DNA from: Chloroflexota bacterium
GTDB lineage: Bacteria > Chloroflexota > Dehalococcoidia > Lucifugimonadales > UBA3495
Assembly (NCBI GenBank): GCA_026710825.1
Contig: JAPOQH010000134.1
Span: forward strand, 1-32,747
Direction of reading: 5' to 3'
Length of the DNA: 32,747 bases
The notes below the pieces were generated by a model. It made no database searches and was not told the origin of the DNA. It worked only from the letters and a program-made list of their open reading frames with translations. Below are positions 7,974-18,312 of the stretch, piece by piece. Every line of letters begins with the position of its first letter. Within the stretch, counting starts at the first letter, position 1. The position numbers and the translations under genes were made by a program.

Positions 7974-8873
7974 TTGACCGATTGCCGAGTTGCGCGCTTG
8001 TCGTCCAATCTAATCAATCCCCGATCCAACCCGACCCTGACTGTGGCCGGCGGCGAACCCCTGGTTTGGGGCCTCCGCACCTACGTGATGGGAATCATCA
8101 ACCTGACGCCGGACTCATTCTCCGGCGACGGCCTCGCCAACGATCCCCAGGCGGCCGTCGCGTCGGCGCTCCAAATGGAGTCCGAGGGCGCGGACATCAT
8201 CGACGTGGGAGCCGAGTCCACTCGCCCAGGCAGCCAGCCGATCTCCGCCGCCGCCGAGATCGACCGTCTGATTCCCGCGCTCTCCGCCATCTGCGCGGCC
8301 GTGAGCATCCCCGTCAGCGTGGACACCTACAAGGCCCCGGTCGCTCGCCGCGCCATCGCCGCCGGCGCATCCCTGGTCAACGACGTGTGGGGCTGCCTCG
8401 CCGACGGCAACATGGCGCCAACCATCGCCGCTGCCGGCGTACCCGCAATCCTCATGCACAACCAGGCTGTCGCCCAATATGACGACTTGGTGCCCGACGT
8501 TATCTCCGGTCTGGACCGCATCGCCGGCATCGCCCGTGCCGCCGGCGTCGCCCCCCATAACATCATCCTCGACCCCGGCATAGGGTTCGGCAAGACCGCC
8601 GACCACAACCTGGAATTGCTCCGCCGCCTGCCCGAGGTTCGCCAGGCGGGTTACCCCCTGCTCCTCGGCGTATCCCGTAAATCCACCATCGGTCGCATCC
8701 TCAACCTGCCGCCGGAAGAACGGCTCGAGGGCACGGCTGCGGCAGTTGCCATGAGCATCGCCGGCGGCGCTGATATCGTCCGCGTCCACGACGTGAAGGA
8801 GATGGTCCGTGTTGCCCGCATGACCGACGCCATCGCCCGAGATTGGAGACCCTCACCATGGCCCAGCCGGTGA
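7974..8873 (+). CDS. folP: Dihydropteroate synthase
   Basis: 299-residue TIM-barrel enzyme that joins p-aminobenzoate to 6-hydroxymethyl-dihydropterin pyrophosphate in folate synthesis; the target of sulfonamides. Motifs: M-G-I-I-N-L-T-P-D-S-F-S-G-D-G (39-53), D-V-G-A-E-S-T-R-P-G-S (77-87), V-S-V-D-T-Y-K, L-D-P-G-I-G-F-G-K-T, and S-R-K-S-T-I-G. The start is a TTG with no ribosome-binding site but a TATAAT 18 nt upstream; an internal GTG at about residue 24 is an alternative that still keeps every motif. The 3' end overlaps folK by 16 nt, so the two pathway-adjacent enzymes are translationally linked. Confidence 0.93.
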   Translation: MTDCRVARLSSNLINPRSNPTLTVAGGEPLVWGLRTYVMGIINLTPDSFSGDGLANDPQAAVASALQMESEGADIIDVGAESTRPGSQPISAAAEIDRLIPALSAICAAVSIPVSVDTYKAPVARRAIAAGASLVNDVWGCLADGNMAPTIAAAGVPAILMHNQAVAQYDDLVPDVISGLDRIAGIARAAGVAPHNIILDPGIGFGKTADHNLELLRRLPEVRQAGYPLLLGVSRKSTIGRILNLPPEERLEGTAAAVAMSIAGGADIVRVHDVKEMVRVARMTDAIARDWRPSPWPSR

Positions 8874-9373
8874 TAACCTACCTCTGCCTGGGCGGCAATC
8901 TCGGTGATCGTCTCGTCGCGCTGACCGAGGCGTTGACCCTGTTGCACGCCCACGACGACATGCGCATTCTGTCCTGCTCCTCAGTGTACGAGACCGAACC
9001 CTGGGCCGTGGCGGACCAACCCAACTTCCTCAATCTCGTCGCTGCCTTCGAAACTACGCTCTCCCCCGTTGACTTGCTTGCGGTCTGCAAAGATGTCGAA
9101 GCCGGCATCGGCCGCACCGAGTCCTACCGTTGGGGCCCGCGCCTCATCGATGTTGACATCTTGCTGTACGGCGATGAGGTCATCAGCATCCCCGACCCCG
9201 ATCTGCAAATCCCACACATTCGCCTCCACGAACGCGTCTTTGCACTGGTCCCCCTGGTCGAAATCGCCGCAGACATCCACGTCCCCCCCGACAACCACAC
9301 AGTTCGGATGTTGTTGACCCATGTGGATGGACAGGATGGCGTTGTCCGCTGGGGCGATCCTCCAATCACCTGA
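8858..9373 (+). CDS. folK: 6-hydroxymethyl-7,8-dihydropterin pyrophosphokinase
   Basis: 171-residue HPPK that makes the pterin pyrophosphate used by FolP. The N-terminus Y-L-C-L-G-G-N-L-G-D-R (8-18) and the signature R-W-G-P-R-L-I-D-V-D-I-L (91-102), with Mg-binding D98 and D100, are intact. The I-P-H-I-R-L-H-E-R-x-F-A-L-x-P-L segment follows. The ATG at 8858 is chosen over an in-frame TTG at 8843 because GGAG (8845-8848) lies 9 nt upstream. It overlaps folP, and no other folate gene (folB, folE) is nearby. Confidence 0.93.
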   Translation: MAQPVITYLCLGGNLGDRLVALTEALTLLHAHDDMRILSCSSVYETEPWAVADQPNFLNLVAAFETTLSPVDLLAVCKDVEAGIGRTESYRWGPRLIDVDILLYGDEVISIPDPDLQIPHIRLHERVFALVPLVEIAADIHVPPDNHTVRMLLTHVDGQDGVVRWGDPPIT

Positions 9374-9531
9374 TCTCGCCTCGTTACGGGACACCCAAAA
9401 GCCGCCCATCGATCAGCGATTTGCCGGCTACGAGTTGCCGGGTGCGGGGGCGAGGCATGCTTCACTCCCTCCCCTTGCCCAATGCAGCCCGAGCAACCTT
9501 GGTCGACGCAAACCGAAAACCTCCTGCATGC

Positions 9532-9560
9532 TTGCCAGTTGCCTCTCCATATAAGATTAT
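9532..9560 (+). promoter_or_regulatory. Weak promoter candidate upstream of the GGT-like gene
   Basis: The 238-bp gap 9374-9611 contains no gene I can support. TTGCCA (9532-9537) and GATTAT (9555-9560) are separated by 17 bp, and an AT-rich patch with TATAAG (9550-9555) overlaps the -10. Only 4 of 6 bases match in the -10, so this is tentative. Confidence 0.25.
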
Positions 9561-9611
9561 TGACTCGACAATAGACTCTCCGAACAACAACGCCCAACGG
9601 AGGACCTCGCC

Positions 9612-11249
9612 ATGTCCATCACCAACCTGACCCGCAGCGCCGTCCACGGCCAGAATGGCGTGGTTTGCTCCGATTCACCCCTCGCCGCCGCTACCGGCCT
9701 CCGCGTCCTGCAGGATGGTGGCACCGCGTTTGACGCCGCCCTCGCCGTTGCCGCCGTCGAAGCCGTTACCATCGTGCCGAAGTGCGGGTTGGGCGGCGAC
9801 TCATTCATCCTCGCCTACGAAGCCGCCACCGGAAAGGTCACCAACATCAACAGCAGCGGAATCGCCGGCTCCGGCGCAGAGGCCGATTACTACCGCAACC
9901 AGGGTCTGTCCCTCATGCCCATCACTGGCCCTCACTCCGTATCCGTCCCCGGTGAAGCGGCCGCGTGGGAGGCCATGCACCGCCAGTTCTGCACCTTGCC
10001 CATGCCGGACCTCGTGGCCCCGGCCATTCGTTACGCCGAGCAGGGATTCCCCGTGCCCTCCGGCATCGCCCGATCATTCGCTGGCAGCGCCGAACTCCTG
10101 GCCCGGCACACCGCCACCGCGGATATCTACCTCCGCGATGGTCGGCCGCCCCGCGAGGGCGAAATCCTGGTCAACTCTGACCTGGCCAACACCATCCGTC
10201 TCGTCGCCGAGGGCGGTGCAAACGCCTACTACCGTAGCGACCTGACCTCACAACTCGTTGCGGGACTCAACCAGGCCACCGCCGACGGCGGCCTGTTCAC
10301 TGAAGCCGACTTCGCCGGCCACTACGCCGATCTCTGCGAGCCCATCAGCACAACCTATCGCCAGCACACTGTCTATCAGACCCGCCCGCCGTCCCAGGGA
10401 TTCCTGCTCCTGCAGATGCTAAACATCGTCGCTGGCCACGACCTCACCTCCATGACCCCCAATTCGGCCGATGCCATCCACCTTCTCGTCGAAGCCAAGA
10501 AGATCGCCTACTCCGACCGCAACCGCCTTGCCGGCGACCCCAATTTCGTCGAATGGCCTCTGGATGGCCTCCTCTCCACCGAGTACGCCGATATGCGCCG
10601 CGACCAGATTCACCCCTTCCAGGCCGGCACGGAGGTACGCCCGCTCGTTCCAACCAACGGCCTCGGTGATACCACCTACTTCTGCGTCGTCGACGGTGCT
10701 GGCAACGCCGTTAGCTGGATTCACAGCCTGTCCAACGGCTTCGGTTCCGGCGTTGTCGCGCCGGGTACCGGCGTCCTGTTCAACAACCGGGCCGGGCGCG
10801 GCTTCAGCCTTGAGGCTGACCATCCTAACGTCATCAGCCCCGGCAAACGCACCATGCACACGCTCAACTGCTATCTCACCACCGTCGACGGCGAGGTATC
10901 CATCGTCGGAGGCACTCCAGGCGGCGACCTCCAGCCCCAGGTCGGCATCCAGATGCTGACCAAGCTCATCGACGGCGGACTCCAGGCTCAGGATGCCGTC
11001 GAATCGCCCCGCTGGTTCAGCTTCCCCGGCACCGACCCTGCCACAATCAACCGCGCCGGCGAACTGCGCGTCGAAATGGGAATGCCCGGCGACACCATCC
11101 GCGACCTGGAGCGCATGGGACACAACGTCGTCCAGAACTCCTTGGGCTCATATCACGGTTGCGTACAGTTGATCCTGCGCGATGGTCGTCGTGGCGTCCT
11201 GACCGGCGCCTCCGATCCACGCGGCGATGGCCAGGCCGTCGGCTTTTGA
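9612..11249 (+). CDS. ggt: Gamma-glutamyltransferase family protein (Ntn hydrolase)
   Basis: 545-residue precursor of the GGT family, which self-cleaves before a Thr and then transfers or hydrolyses gamma-glutamyl or related amide groups. The likely nucleophile is T354 in L-G-D-T-T-Y-F-C-V-V-D, so the small subunit would begin there. Other marks are D-G-G-T-A-F-D-A-A-L-A near residue 35, G-L-G-G-D-S-F near 60, and G-G-T-P-G-G-D-L-Q-P-Q near 435 (the oxyanion G-G region). There is no signal peptide, unlike secreted GGTs, so it may be a cytoplasmic amidase-type relative. GGAGG at 9599-9603 sits 8 nt before the ATG. The last base of the stop overlaps the next start (TGATG). Confidence 0.9.
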   Translation: MSITNLTRSAVHGQNGVVCSDSPLAAATGLRVLQDGGTAFDAALAVAAVEAVTIVPKCGLGGDSFILAYEAATGKVTNINSSGIAGSGAEADYYRNQGLSLMPITGPHSVSVPGEAAAWEAMHRQFCTLPMPDLVAPAIRYAEQGFPVPSGIARSFAGSAELLARHTATADIYLRDGRPPREGEILVNSDLANTIRLVAEGGANAYYRSDLTSQLVAGLNQATADGGLFTEADFAGHYADLCEPISTTYRQHTVYQTRPPSQGFLLLQMLNIVAGHDLTSMTPNSADAIHLLVEAKKIAYSDRNRLAGDPNFVEWPLDGLLSTEYADMRRDQIHPFQAGTEVRPLVPTNGLGDTTYFCVVDGAGNAVSWIHSLSNGFGSGVVAPGTGVLFNNRAGRGFSLEADHPNVISPGKRTMHTLNCYLTTVDGEVSIVGGTPGGDLQPQVGIQMLTKLIDGGLQAQDAVESPRWFSFPGTDPATINRAGELRVEMGMPGDTIRDLERMGHNVVQNSLGSYHGCVQLILRDGRRGVLTGASDPRGDGQAVGF

Positions 11250-12388
11250 TGGTATTCCGGCCATCGCGATCCCATCGCGTTTTACGGATAATACGATCTC
11301 AACTGGCAGGTTTATCCTGCCTCCTGCTCATCGTAGGTTTGGCCTGCCAAACCGCTGTGCCTGACGGCCCTGCCATAGCACCTCTCACTCCTCCGCCACC
11401 GGCAACACCGGTATCGACCCCCCCGGATACGGCACGCGTCGCAACGCCGCCGCTCACTCCTACACCCCTGCTGGTCGCAACCGCGCCGCCGCCTCCAGCC
11501 ACCGAGCCCGCAGCAACCCAACCTCCTCCTGCGGTGTCCCGAGCTGTCGTGGACCGCACTGACGAACAAACCAGGGAACTGACCGACCGCATGCTGCAGC
11601 CTCGCCTGGTTGACGCTGATTTCCTGTGGGGCATGTTCATCACCAACCGCTCGTTCGTGGGCGGACGGGGGCGCACCCCTGACCCCGATTACACCACCCA
11701 GATGCTCGAAATGTGGCATTCCGATAACGCTTGTTACGCGGCCCTCGAAGTCGAGGTGTCCGGGCTCGGCGCCGAGAACAGTCTGCCGCCTCTGGAATTC
11801 CTCCAGTACGTCGATTACGTCATCGCCCAACTTTCGTCATGTGTCGAAGATCAACTGGACTCGATCGATGGCAATCAGTTCTTTGACAATTCATTGGACG
11901 TCCGGAAACTCCGCATCAACAACTGGTTCGATCGCACCTGGCGGGATGCCGACGACGGCACATTCCCCTTCGCCACCGACTGTCAGACCGAATTCTATTC
12001 CCACCTGCCTGCTGCCACGGCTGCCACTGACGCCAACCATCTTGAATCGGCGTGGGTCTCTGCCATGGTTGTGGTTTCCGGATGCGCCCGAGACGCCATG
12101 CAGGGCTACTTCGCGTTCCTCGACATCAGCGAATTGCAACTCAAAACGCTGCCGCCCGAAGATCGATACGCCGCGGTCAGCCTCCAGATGACCATGTTTG
12201 GGCACCTGTTCGCCATAAACCTTGGCAAGCCCAGCGAAGCATGTTGGCCGGACTACGCAGCCCGAATCCCAGTAGTCGCGGCCGTCCCCGATCCTGACCA
12301 ACAGATTGATGCCAGGAACGTCGCCCTCAAGACGCTGCAGGTGTGCCTGCAAGCATCGCCGGAGTCCAACCCGTTTGTCGGACGGTGA
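11249..12388 (+). CDS. Lipoprotein with proline/threonine-rich linker, unknown function
   Basis: 379 residues. The ATG at 11249 overlaps the TGA of the GGT-like gene (TGATG), which fits coupled re-initiation. A hydrophobic segment (about 18-32) ends in a lipobox G-L-A-C with C33 as the lipidation site, then a linker of about 55 residues dominated by Pro, Thr and Ala (35-90). The rest (about 95-379) is a soluble, mostly helical-looking domain with at least six cysteines, some of which could form disulfides outside the cell. I do not recognise the domain. Being coupled to the GGT-like gene suggests they are expressed together, though a functional link is unproven. Confidence 0.78.
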   Translation: MVFRPSRSHRVLRIIRSQLAGLSCLLLIVGLACQTAVPDGPAIAPLTPPPPATPVSTPPDTARVATPPLTPTPLLVATAPPPPATEPAATQPPPAVSRAVVDRTDEQTRELTDRMLQPRLVDADFLWGMFITNRSFVGGRGRTPDPDYTTQMLEMWHSDNACYAALEVEVSGLGAENSLPPLEFLQYVDYVIAQLSSCVEDQLDSIDGNQFFDNSLDVRKLRINNWFDRTWRDADDGTFPFATDCQTEFYSHLPAATAATDANHLESAWVSAMVVVSGCARDAMQGYFAFLDISELQLKTLPPEDRYAAVSLQMTMFGHLFAINLGKPSEACWPDYAARIPVVAAVPDPDQQIDARNVALKTLQVCLQASPESNPFVGR

Positions 12389-12613
12389 CGTCCCCCGTGC
12401 CCGTCCGATAAAACCTGCCCATCGTACCTGAATCCTTCTCGGCAACCTGCAATCCGGTTCCCGAGTTATAGCATCCATTCGGCCCGGCAAACCGATCTGA
12501 CTCTCGCCGGCCATCCATCTCGCCGCTGACGTCGTAATTTCCTTCGTAGGCCGATGCGCGTTACCATCTTTCACAGCACGCGGATGACCTCCCTCGCACC
12601 GTTAGGAATCGCC

Positions 12614-13822
12614 ATGTCGGACCGAATGCTATCCAGCCACTTGCGACGTATCCCGTTCGTAGCAGTGAAGCTGACATCCATGGCTGCCGCGTTGCTCGCG
12701 TTGGGTTTCGTCGCCTGCACTACGGAGCCCGAGATTCGCGAGGTCACAGTTACTCGTGAGGTGCCGGTGGTGCGCGAAGTCCCTGTGACCGTTGAAGTCC
12801 CAAAAAACGTGGAAATTACCCGCGAAGTGCCGGTTACCAGGGAAATTCCGGTGACCGTCGAAGTCGTCCAAACCGTCGAAGTCCCGGTGACCAGGCAAAT
12901 CGTCCGCGAGATCGAAGTCACACGCGAAGTCCCGGTTACCCCCGTCGTATCGCTAACTCCACAACCTGCGCCCGCGCCCACTCAATCTCCAACCCCGGTC
13001 CCGACGCCCACTCCACCCCCGCCGATGTCCCGGTTCGGAAGTTGGCAACATGATCAGGATTTCCACGCCCTTCGGACGGTCTCCACCTTCCGGAACGTTG
13101 CCACATTCCACGACCCGCTGCCCGATGCCCCGGTGCTCACCTTCCTGTGCGACGACCGCGGCTACCGGTCGATGTATATCGATTGGCGTCACCCGGTGGT
13201 CGGCGTGCTGGATACCAACCTGAGCCCGTATACCAGCGACCCGTTCGACATCTACCGGGAGGTCGATGCCAACACCCTTCTGGCAGACTACGCCCGACGC
13301 CTGCACGAGTTCGTTACCGGGGTCAGGCTTGACGCCCGGGACAGCGGACGATTCCGCGAACTTTGGCGCCAGATCCAGCGGGATTACGACCTCAGCGAAC
13401 TCACGTCCTCGGAAGACCTCGTCGAACTCGCTGAGCCTGACGATCCGGCGGAGTCTGACGGCACGGAAGAGGATGACGAGATCATCCTGTCGGCGAATCG
13501 CGGCTCTGCGTTGATCCTACTCGATTTCGCGGTGGAAATCCCCCGGTTCCTCAGGGAGGAGTGGTACCGCCCCTCAGTCCGCGCAACCATCCGGAGCGAT
13601 TGGCGGGTGCTTCCCAACCAACGGACCCTCATGGGCGACGGCGCAATCGGTTCCATCCACCAGAGCTACCACAGAATTGGCCCGCCCCAGTCGGAGGAAG
13701 ACAGTCATCGAGTCATTACGGCGACGGTCGCTGAACCGGAGCAGCCCATCGCCATGTTCGCGAAATGGGAGGTGACAGGCCTGGACCGGGTCCTGGAACA
13801 CTGCCGGGATTCGCGGAATTAG
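12614..13822 (+). CDS. Lipoprotein with E-V repeat stalk and VasI/TagO-like C-terminal domain
   Basis: 402 residues from the ATG at 12614, chosen because AGGA at 12604-12607 lies 6 nt upstream; the frame stays open 20 codons further up. A signal segment ends in F-V-A-C with C35 (a less standard lipobox). Residues about 40-115 are a run of short repeats such as T-R-E-V-P-V, V-R-E-V-P-V and T-V-E-V, a style common in Chloroflexota surface lipoproteins, followed by a Pro/Thr linker to about 155. The C-terminal part has T-F-L-C-D-D-R-G-Y-R-S-M-Y-I-D-W and a late A-K-W-E-V-T-G-L-D-R pattern, which faintly recalls VasI/TagO-type domains; that is a weak match. An acidic stretch (about 275-295) interrupts it. 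Function unknown. Confidence 0.78.
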   Translation: MSDRMLSSHLRRIPFVAVKLTSMAAALLALGFVACTTEPEIREVTVTREVPVVREVPVTVEVPKNVEITREVPVTREIPVTVEVVQTVEVPVTRQIVREIEVTREVPVTPVVSLTPQPAPAPTQSPTPVPTPTPPPPMSRFGSWQHDQDFHALRTVSTFRNVATFHDPLPDAPVLTFLCDDRGYRSMYIDWRHPVVGVLDTNLSPYTSDPFDIYREVDANTLLADYARRLHEFVTGVRLDARDSGRFRELWRQIQRDYDLSELTSSEDLVELAEPDDPAESDGTEEDDEIILSANRGSALILLDFAVEIPRFLREEWYRPSVRATIRSDWRVLPNQRTLMGDGAIGSIHQSYHRIGPPQSEEDSHRVITATVAEPEQPIAMFAKWEVTGLDRVLEHCRDSRN

Positions 13823-13924
13823 GTCCTGACGCCGGCCAGCACTCCGCAGGATCCTGACGCCCCTTCAACCCGAGTGAACACCCCGGCCTCACCCAACCTG
13901 GCGACACTCAGAAGCCGCCGGTGT

Positions 13925-14457
13925 TCAGGGATTGGGAAAATAGTAGATCGCCGGCAGTCCCCGGTACCTTTCGTCCAGGTCCATTCCGTATCCGACTACG
14001 AAGTGGTTCGGGATCGTGAACCCCACGTAGTCATACTCGACTTCCACTTCTCTGCGGTCCGGCTTGTCCAGCAGGGTGCAGTATCGCAACGATGCCGGTC
14101 CCATTTCCCCGAGGTACTTGGTTACCGCCACACACGTGTGCCCGGTATCGGCTATGTCGTCCACGATCAGCACGTGCTGACCCGCGATCAAACCGTCCGG
14201 TATCGAACCCTCCACGCGTACCGAGCCTGATGACTCCGTGCCGCTCCCATAACTGCTGGCACGAAGGAACTCCAGTCGGTGCACGTTGGATTTCAGCTGA
14301 CGAAGCAGGTCCGCAGTGAAGATCGTCGCGCCCTTTAGGACGCACACCACCACCAATCCGGTGCTGGCGTAGTCCTGGTCAATCTGCCCGGCCAGCGTGC
14401 CGACGGCCGATCTCAGATCCTCCTCGGAGATCAGCAGGGTCAACCCGTCGTCAGGCA

Positions 14458-14458
<1 letters not shown>
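13925..14458 (-). CDS. hpt: Hypoxanthine phosphoribosyltransferase
   Basis: 177-residue purine salvage enzyme converting hypoxanthine or guanine plus PRPP to IMP or GMP. The PRPP-binding loop V-L-I-V-D-D-I-A-D-T-G-H-T is at 96-108, and an earlier V-L-K-G-A (40-44) plus the R-A-S-S-Y-G segment fit the family. The C-terminal V-G-Y-G-M-D-L-D-E-R-Y-R-G-L-P is typical of bacterial HPRTs. The ATG at 14458 overlaps the gyrB stop (TGATG); a GTG one codon upstream is the alternative. The gene is convergent with the E-V repeat lipoprotein gene across a 102-bp gap that has only a poor, long-loop inverted repeat. Confidence 0.93.
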
Positions 14459-16473
<2,015 letters not shown>

Positions 16474-16541
16474 TCATGGAAATGCGTCCGTGGCCAACAC
16501 GGGCTATTATCGCAAATCATGATACTGTTGGCGTAGAACTA

Positions 16542-16550
16542 ATTATAGCA
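16542..16550 (-). promoter_or_regulatory. gyrB promoter, extended -10
   Basis: On the minus strand the sequence reads TGC-TATAAT, a perfect extended -10 with no matching -35 at 17 bp. It lies in the only clearly AT-rich patch of the window (about 16450-16625). A start near 16535 gives an ~85-nt leader ending at the GGGGAA site of gyrB. Confidence 0.6.
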
Positions 16551-16626
16551 TAAGCAAGGTCAAATTGCCACATTCCAAGTACGAAAATATGCGATTTTTT
16601 GAATGCGTTCCAAAAATTTATGTCAA

Positions 16627-17061
16627 TCATTCCAATAAGCCTGCATAATACCATCGGCCCGATAACAGACTGTCTATCGCCAGTCTCATGGGCTCAAACA
16701 AAGGTTGCGGGGGGTCCGCCAGTGGATACCAGCCATACTCGCCAAATGACCCGTCGGACGCCGTAGGCACGGGATCTTGGTCCCCGATGTCTCCCAGGAA
16801 CTCAACATCCACGTAATGCCGGTCGTACGCTATGATGTTGCTGAGGCACAACACTCTTAACTCTCCCACCGCCACACCCAGTTCCTCCATCGCTTCCCGA
16901 CGGGCACACTCCTCCAGCGTTTCCCCGAATTCCAGATGTCCGCCCGCCGATCCCCACGTATCCTCACCATGCGCGCCACGCCGCTGCGCCAGGAACACCC
17001 GCCCTCCGCGCACAAACACGACCCCTACGCCGACCAACGGCCTGTTTCCCTCCGTACTCAC
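16627..17061 (-). CDS. Nudix hydrolase
   Basis: 144-residue Nudix enzyme, probably acting on nucleoside diphosphate derivatives. The Nudix box is complete: G-H-L-E-F-G-E-T-L-E-E-C-A-R-R-E-A-M-E-E-L, then G-V, fitting G-x5-E-x7-R-E-U-x-E-E-x-G-U. The protein is close in style to bacterial dNTP/CTP-type MutT proteins (G-V-G-V-V-F-V-R-G-G-R-V-F-L-A-Q-R-R-G-A-H-G-E-D-T-W-G). The frame is open to an ATG at 17139, but family members begin near the GTG at 17061, which has a TATACT 6 nt upstream and no ribosome-binding site, the mark of a leaderless transcript. It ends 177 nt upstream of gyrB on the same strand. Confidence 0.85.
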   Translation of the reverse strand: MSTEGNRPLVGVGVVFVRGGRVFLAQRRGAHGEDTWGSAGGHLEFGETLEECARREAMEELGVAVGELRVLCLSNIIAYDRHYVDVEFLGDIGDQDPVPTASDGSFGEYGWYPLADPPQPLFEPMRLAIDSLLSGRWYYAGLLE

Positions 17062-17067
17062 GCGCAC

Positions 17068-17073
17068 AGTATA
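17068..17073 (-). promoter_or_regulatory. -10 box directly before the Nudix start
   Basis: TATACT on the minus strand ends 6 nt before the GTG at 17061. Transcription would begin at or next to the start codon, giving a leaderless mRNA. No -35 is visible. Confidence 0.4.
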
Positions 17074-17166
17074 GCGCAGGGGCGGCGCACACCTTGTTGG
17101 TCTGACCGGCCCGATGTAGACAACTCCTAGATTCTCCAAACATCATCCCGCCGCCGTCGCACCGCC

Positions 17167-17195
17167 TTGTCCCGCGACAACCCCGGTGCTAGACT
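17167..17195 (+). promoter_or_regulatory. Promoter for the inositol monophosphatase-like gene
   Basis: TTGTCC (17167-17172), a 17-bp spacer, and TAGACT (17190-17195) preceded by TGC form a good sigma-70-type promoter with an extended -10. A start near 17202 leaves a ~55-nt leader with GGGAG at 17244-17248. Confidence 0.6.
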
Positions 17196-17256
17196 GCGCC
17201 CGCTCAATTCAACCGTCCCGTTAATCGCACGATCCTGATCACTGGGAGATTCTTCG

Positions 17257-18090
17257 ATGACCAACAACTCCGACAGTGCCGACCTGCCAGTGTCACGATC
17301 CGGCCTGACCGCGTTGGCGGTCTGCGAAAACGCCGCCCGGCGGGCCGGGGAACTGGTGCTGAATCGCTTTCGGACTGACATTGAAGTTAGCCTCAAAGGC
17401 CGGGCCAACGTGGTTACAGACGCCGACCTCGCATCCGAGCGGCTGATCCTCGACTACGTCCGCGATGAATACCCCGATTTCGGGATCCTCTCCGAAGAGT
17501 CCGATCCCGTCGCCGGCGCGTCGCCCTTCACTTGGGTGGTCGATCCCATCGATGGCACGCGCAACTTCGCCGAGGGCATCCCCCATTTCTGCATCGTCGT
17601 CGCCATCGCCAACGGCGATCAAGTCGTTGCCGGCGTAACCTACGACCCCGTGCGTAATGAACTCTTTTCCGCCCAGCAGGGCGCCGGAGCGTACCTGGAC
17701 GGCCAGCGAATCCACATATCGGATCGGGAGAACATCGACGACGCCATCCTGGGTTTCGACCTCGGCTACGATTTCGCCCAGGCCAAGCACCTTATGGAAA
17801 TGGTCGCGGGTATCTGGCCCCGGATTTCAGGGTACCGACTGATGGGTTCCAGCGCCATGAGCATCGCGTACACCGCCGCCGGCCGCATCGATCTCTACGC
17901 CCACCACAGCCTCTCCTCGTGGGACATCGCCTCCGGCATCCTGCTGGCCCGCGAGGCCGGCGCCACGGTCCTGGATCGCGCCACCCTGGAACCCGCCACC
18001 CTCTTCTCCCCCGGCCTCATCATCGCCCACCCGACCCTGCTCGACCAGTTCCTCGCCATGACTGACGGCTACACTTGGCGCACAATGTAG
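17257..18090 (+). CDS. suhB: Inositol monophosphatase family protein
   Basis: 277-residue Mg-dependent phosphatase of the IMPase/FBPase/CysQ fold. Metal-site motifs: L-S-E-E-S (77-81 region, the family's G-E-E), W-V-V-D-P-I-D-G-T-R-N-F (about 93-104), and the C-terminal S-W-D-I-A-S-G-I-L-L-A-R-E-A-G-A. Substrate could be inositol-1-phosphate, histidinol phosphate or another sugar phosphate; sequence alone does not decide. The ATG has GGGAG 8 nt upstream. The stop codon lies inside the first unit of a 15-bp tandem duplication (18087-18116). Confidence 0.9.
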   Translation: MTNNSDSADLPVSRSGLTALAVCENAARRAGELVLNRFRTDIEVSLKGRANVVTDADLASERLILDYVRDEYPDFGILSEESDPVAGASPFTWVVDPIDGTRNFAEGIPHFCIVVAIANGDQVVAGVTYDPVRNELFSAQQGAGAYLDGQRIHISDRENIDDAILGFDLGYDFAQAKHLMEMVAGIWPRISGYRLMGSSAMSIAYTAAGRIDLYAHHSLSSWDIASGILLAREAGATVLDRATLEPATLFSPGLIIAHPTLLDQFLAMTDGYTWRTM

Positions 18091-18116
18091 GCCAATACCA
18101 GGTAGGCCAATACCAG
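18087..18116. repeat. Perfect 15-bp tandem duplication
   Basis: GTAGGCCAATACCAG occurs twice head to tail (18087-18101, 18102-18116). The first unit contains the TAG stop of the phosphatase gene. It looks like a recent replication-slippage event. Confidence 0.85.
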
Positions 18117-18148
18117 CGGAGCACGGCGTTACTGCCCCAAATCTCGTA

Positions 18149-18259
18149 TCACCACCATCCAACCACAAACCCCACAACAGCAACGGAGATTGGGATAGCC
18201 ATCCCGTACGAAATCGTCAGAATGATCAATTTGTGGCGTCTTTGGTCTTTCACTTTCAC
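18149..18259 (-). CDS. Small single-span membrane protein (36 aa), unknown
   Basis: A 36-codon frame starting with GTG and ending TGA. A perfect AGGAGG (18267-18272) sits 7 nt upstream of the GTG. The N-terminus is basic (K-V-K-D-Q-R-R-H-K), followed by one hydrophobic span of about 26 residues (L-I-I-L-T-I-S-Y-G-M-A-I-P-I-S-V-A-V-V-G-F-V-V-G-W-W) ending at the C-terminus. The positive-inside rule predicts N-in topology. It follows the frameshifted membrane frame and the CoA-transferase gene on the same strand. The strong ribosome-binding site and the non-random composition argue it is translated; no family recognised. Confidence 0.6.
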   Translation of the reverse strand: MKVKDQRRHKLIILTISYGMAIPISVAVVGFVVGWW

Positions 18260-18312
18260 CGCAGCGCCTCCTCAAGCGGCGTATCCACGTGGAACAGACG
18301 CCAAAAGAAATG

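Noticed and set aside
13872..13928. Inverted repeat downstream of hpt as a terminator
   Set aside because: Arms are imperfect, the loop is about 30 nt, and no T-run follows.
16595..16616. A/T-rich near-palindrome after the Nudix gene as a terminator
   Set aside because: The stem is almost all A-T pairs with a mismatch; too weak to call.
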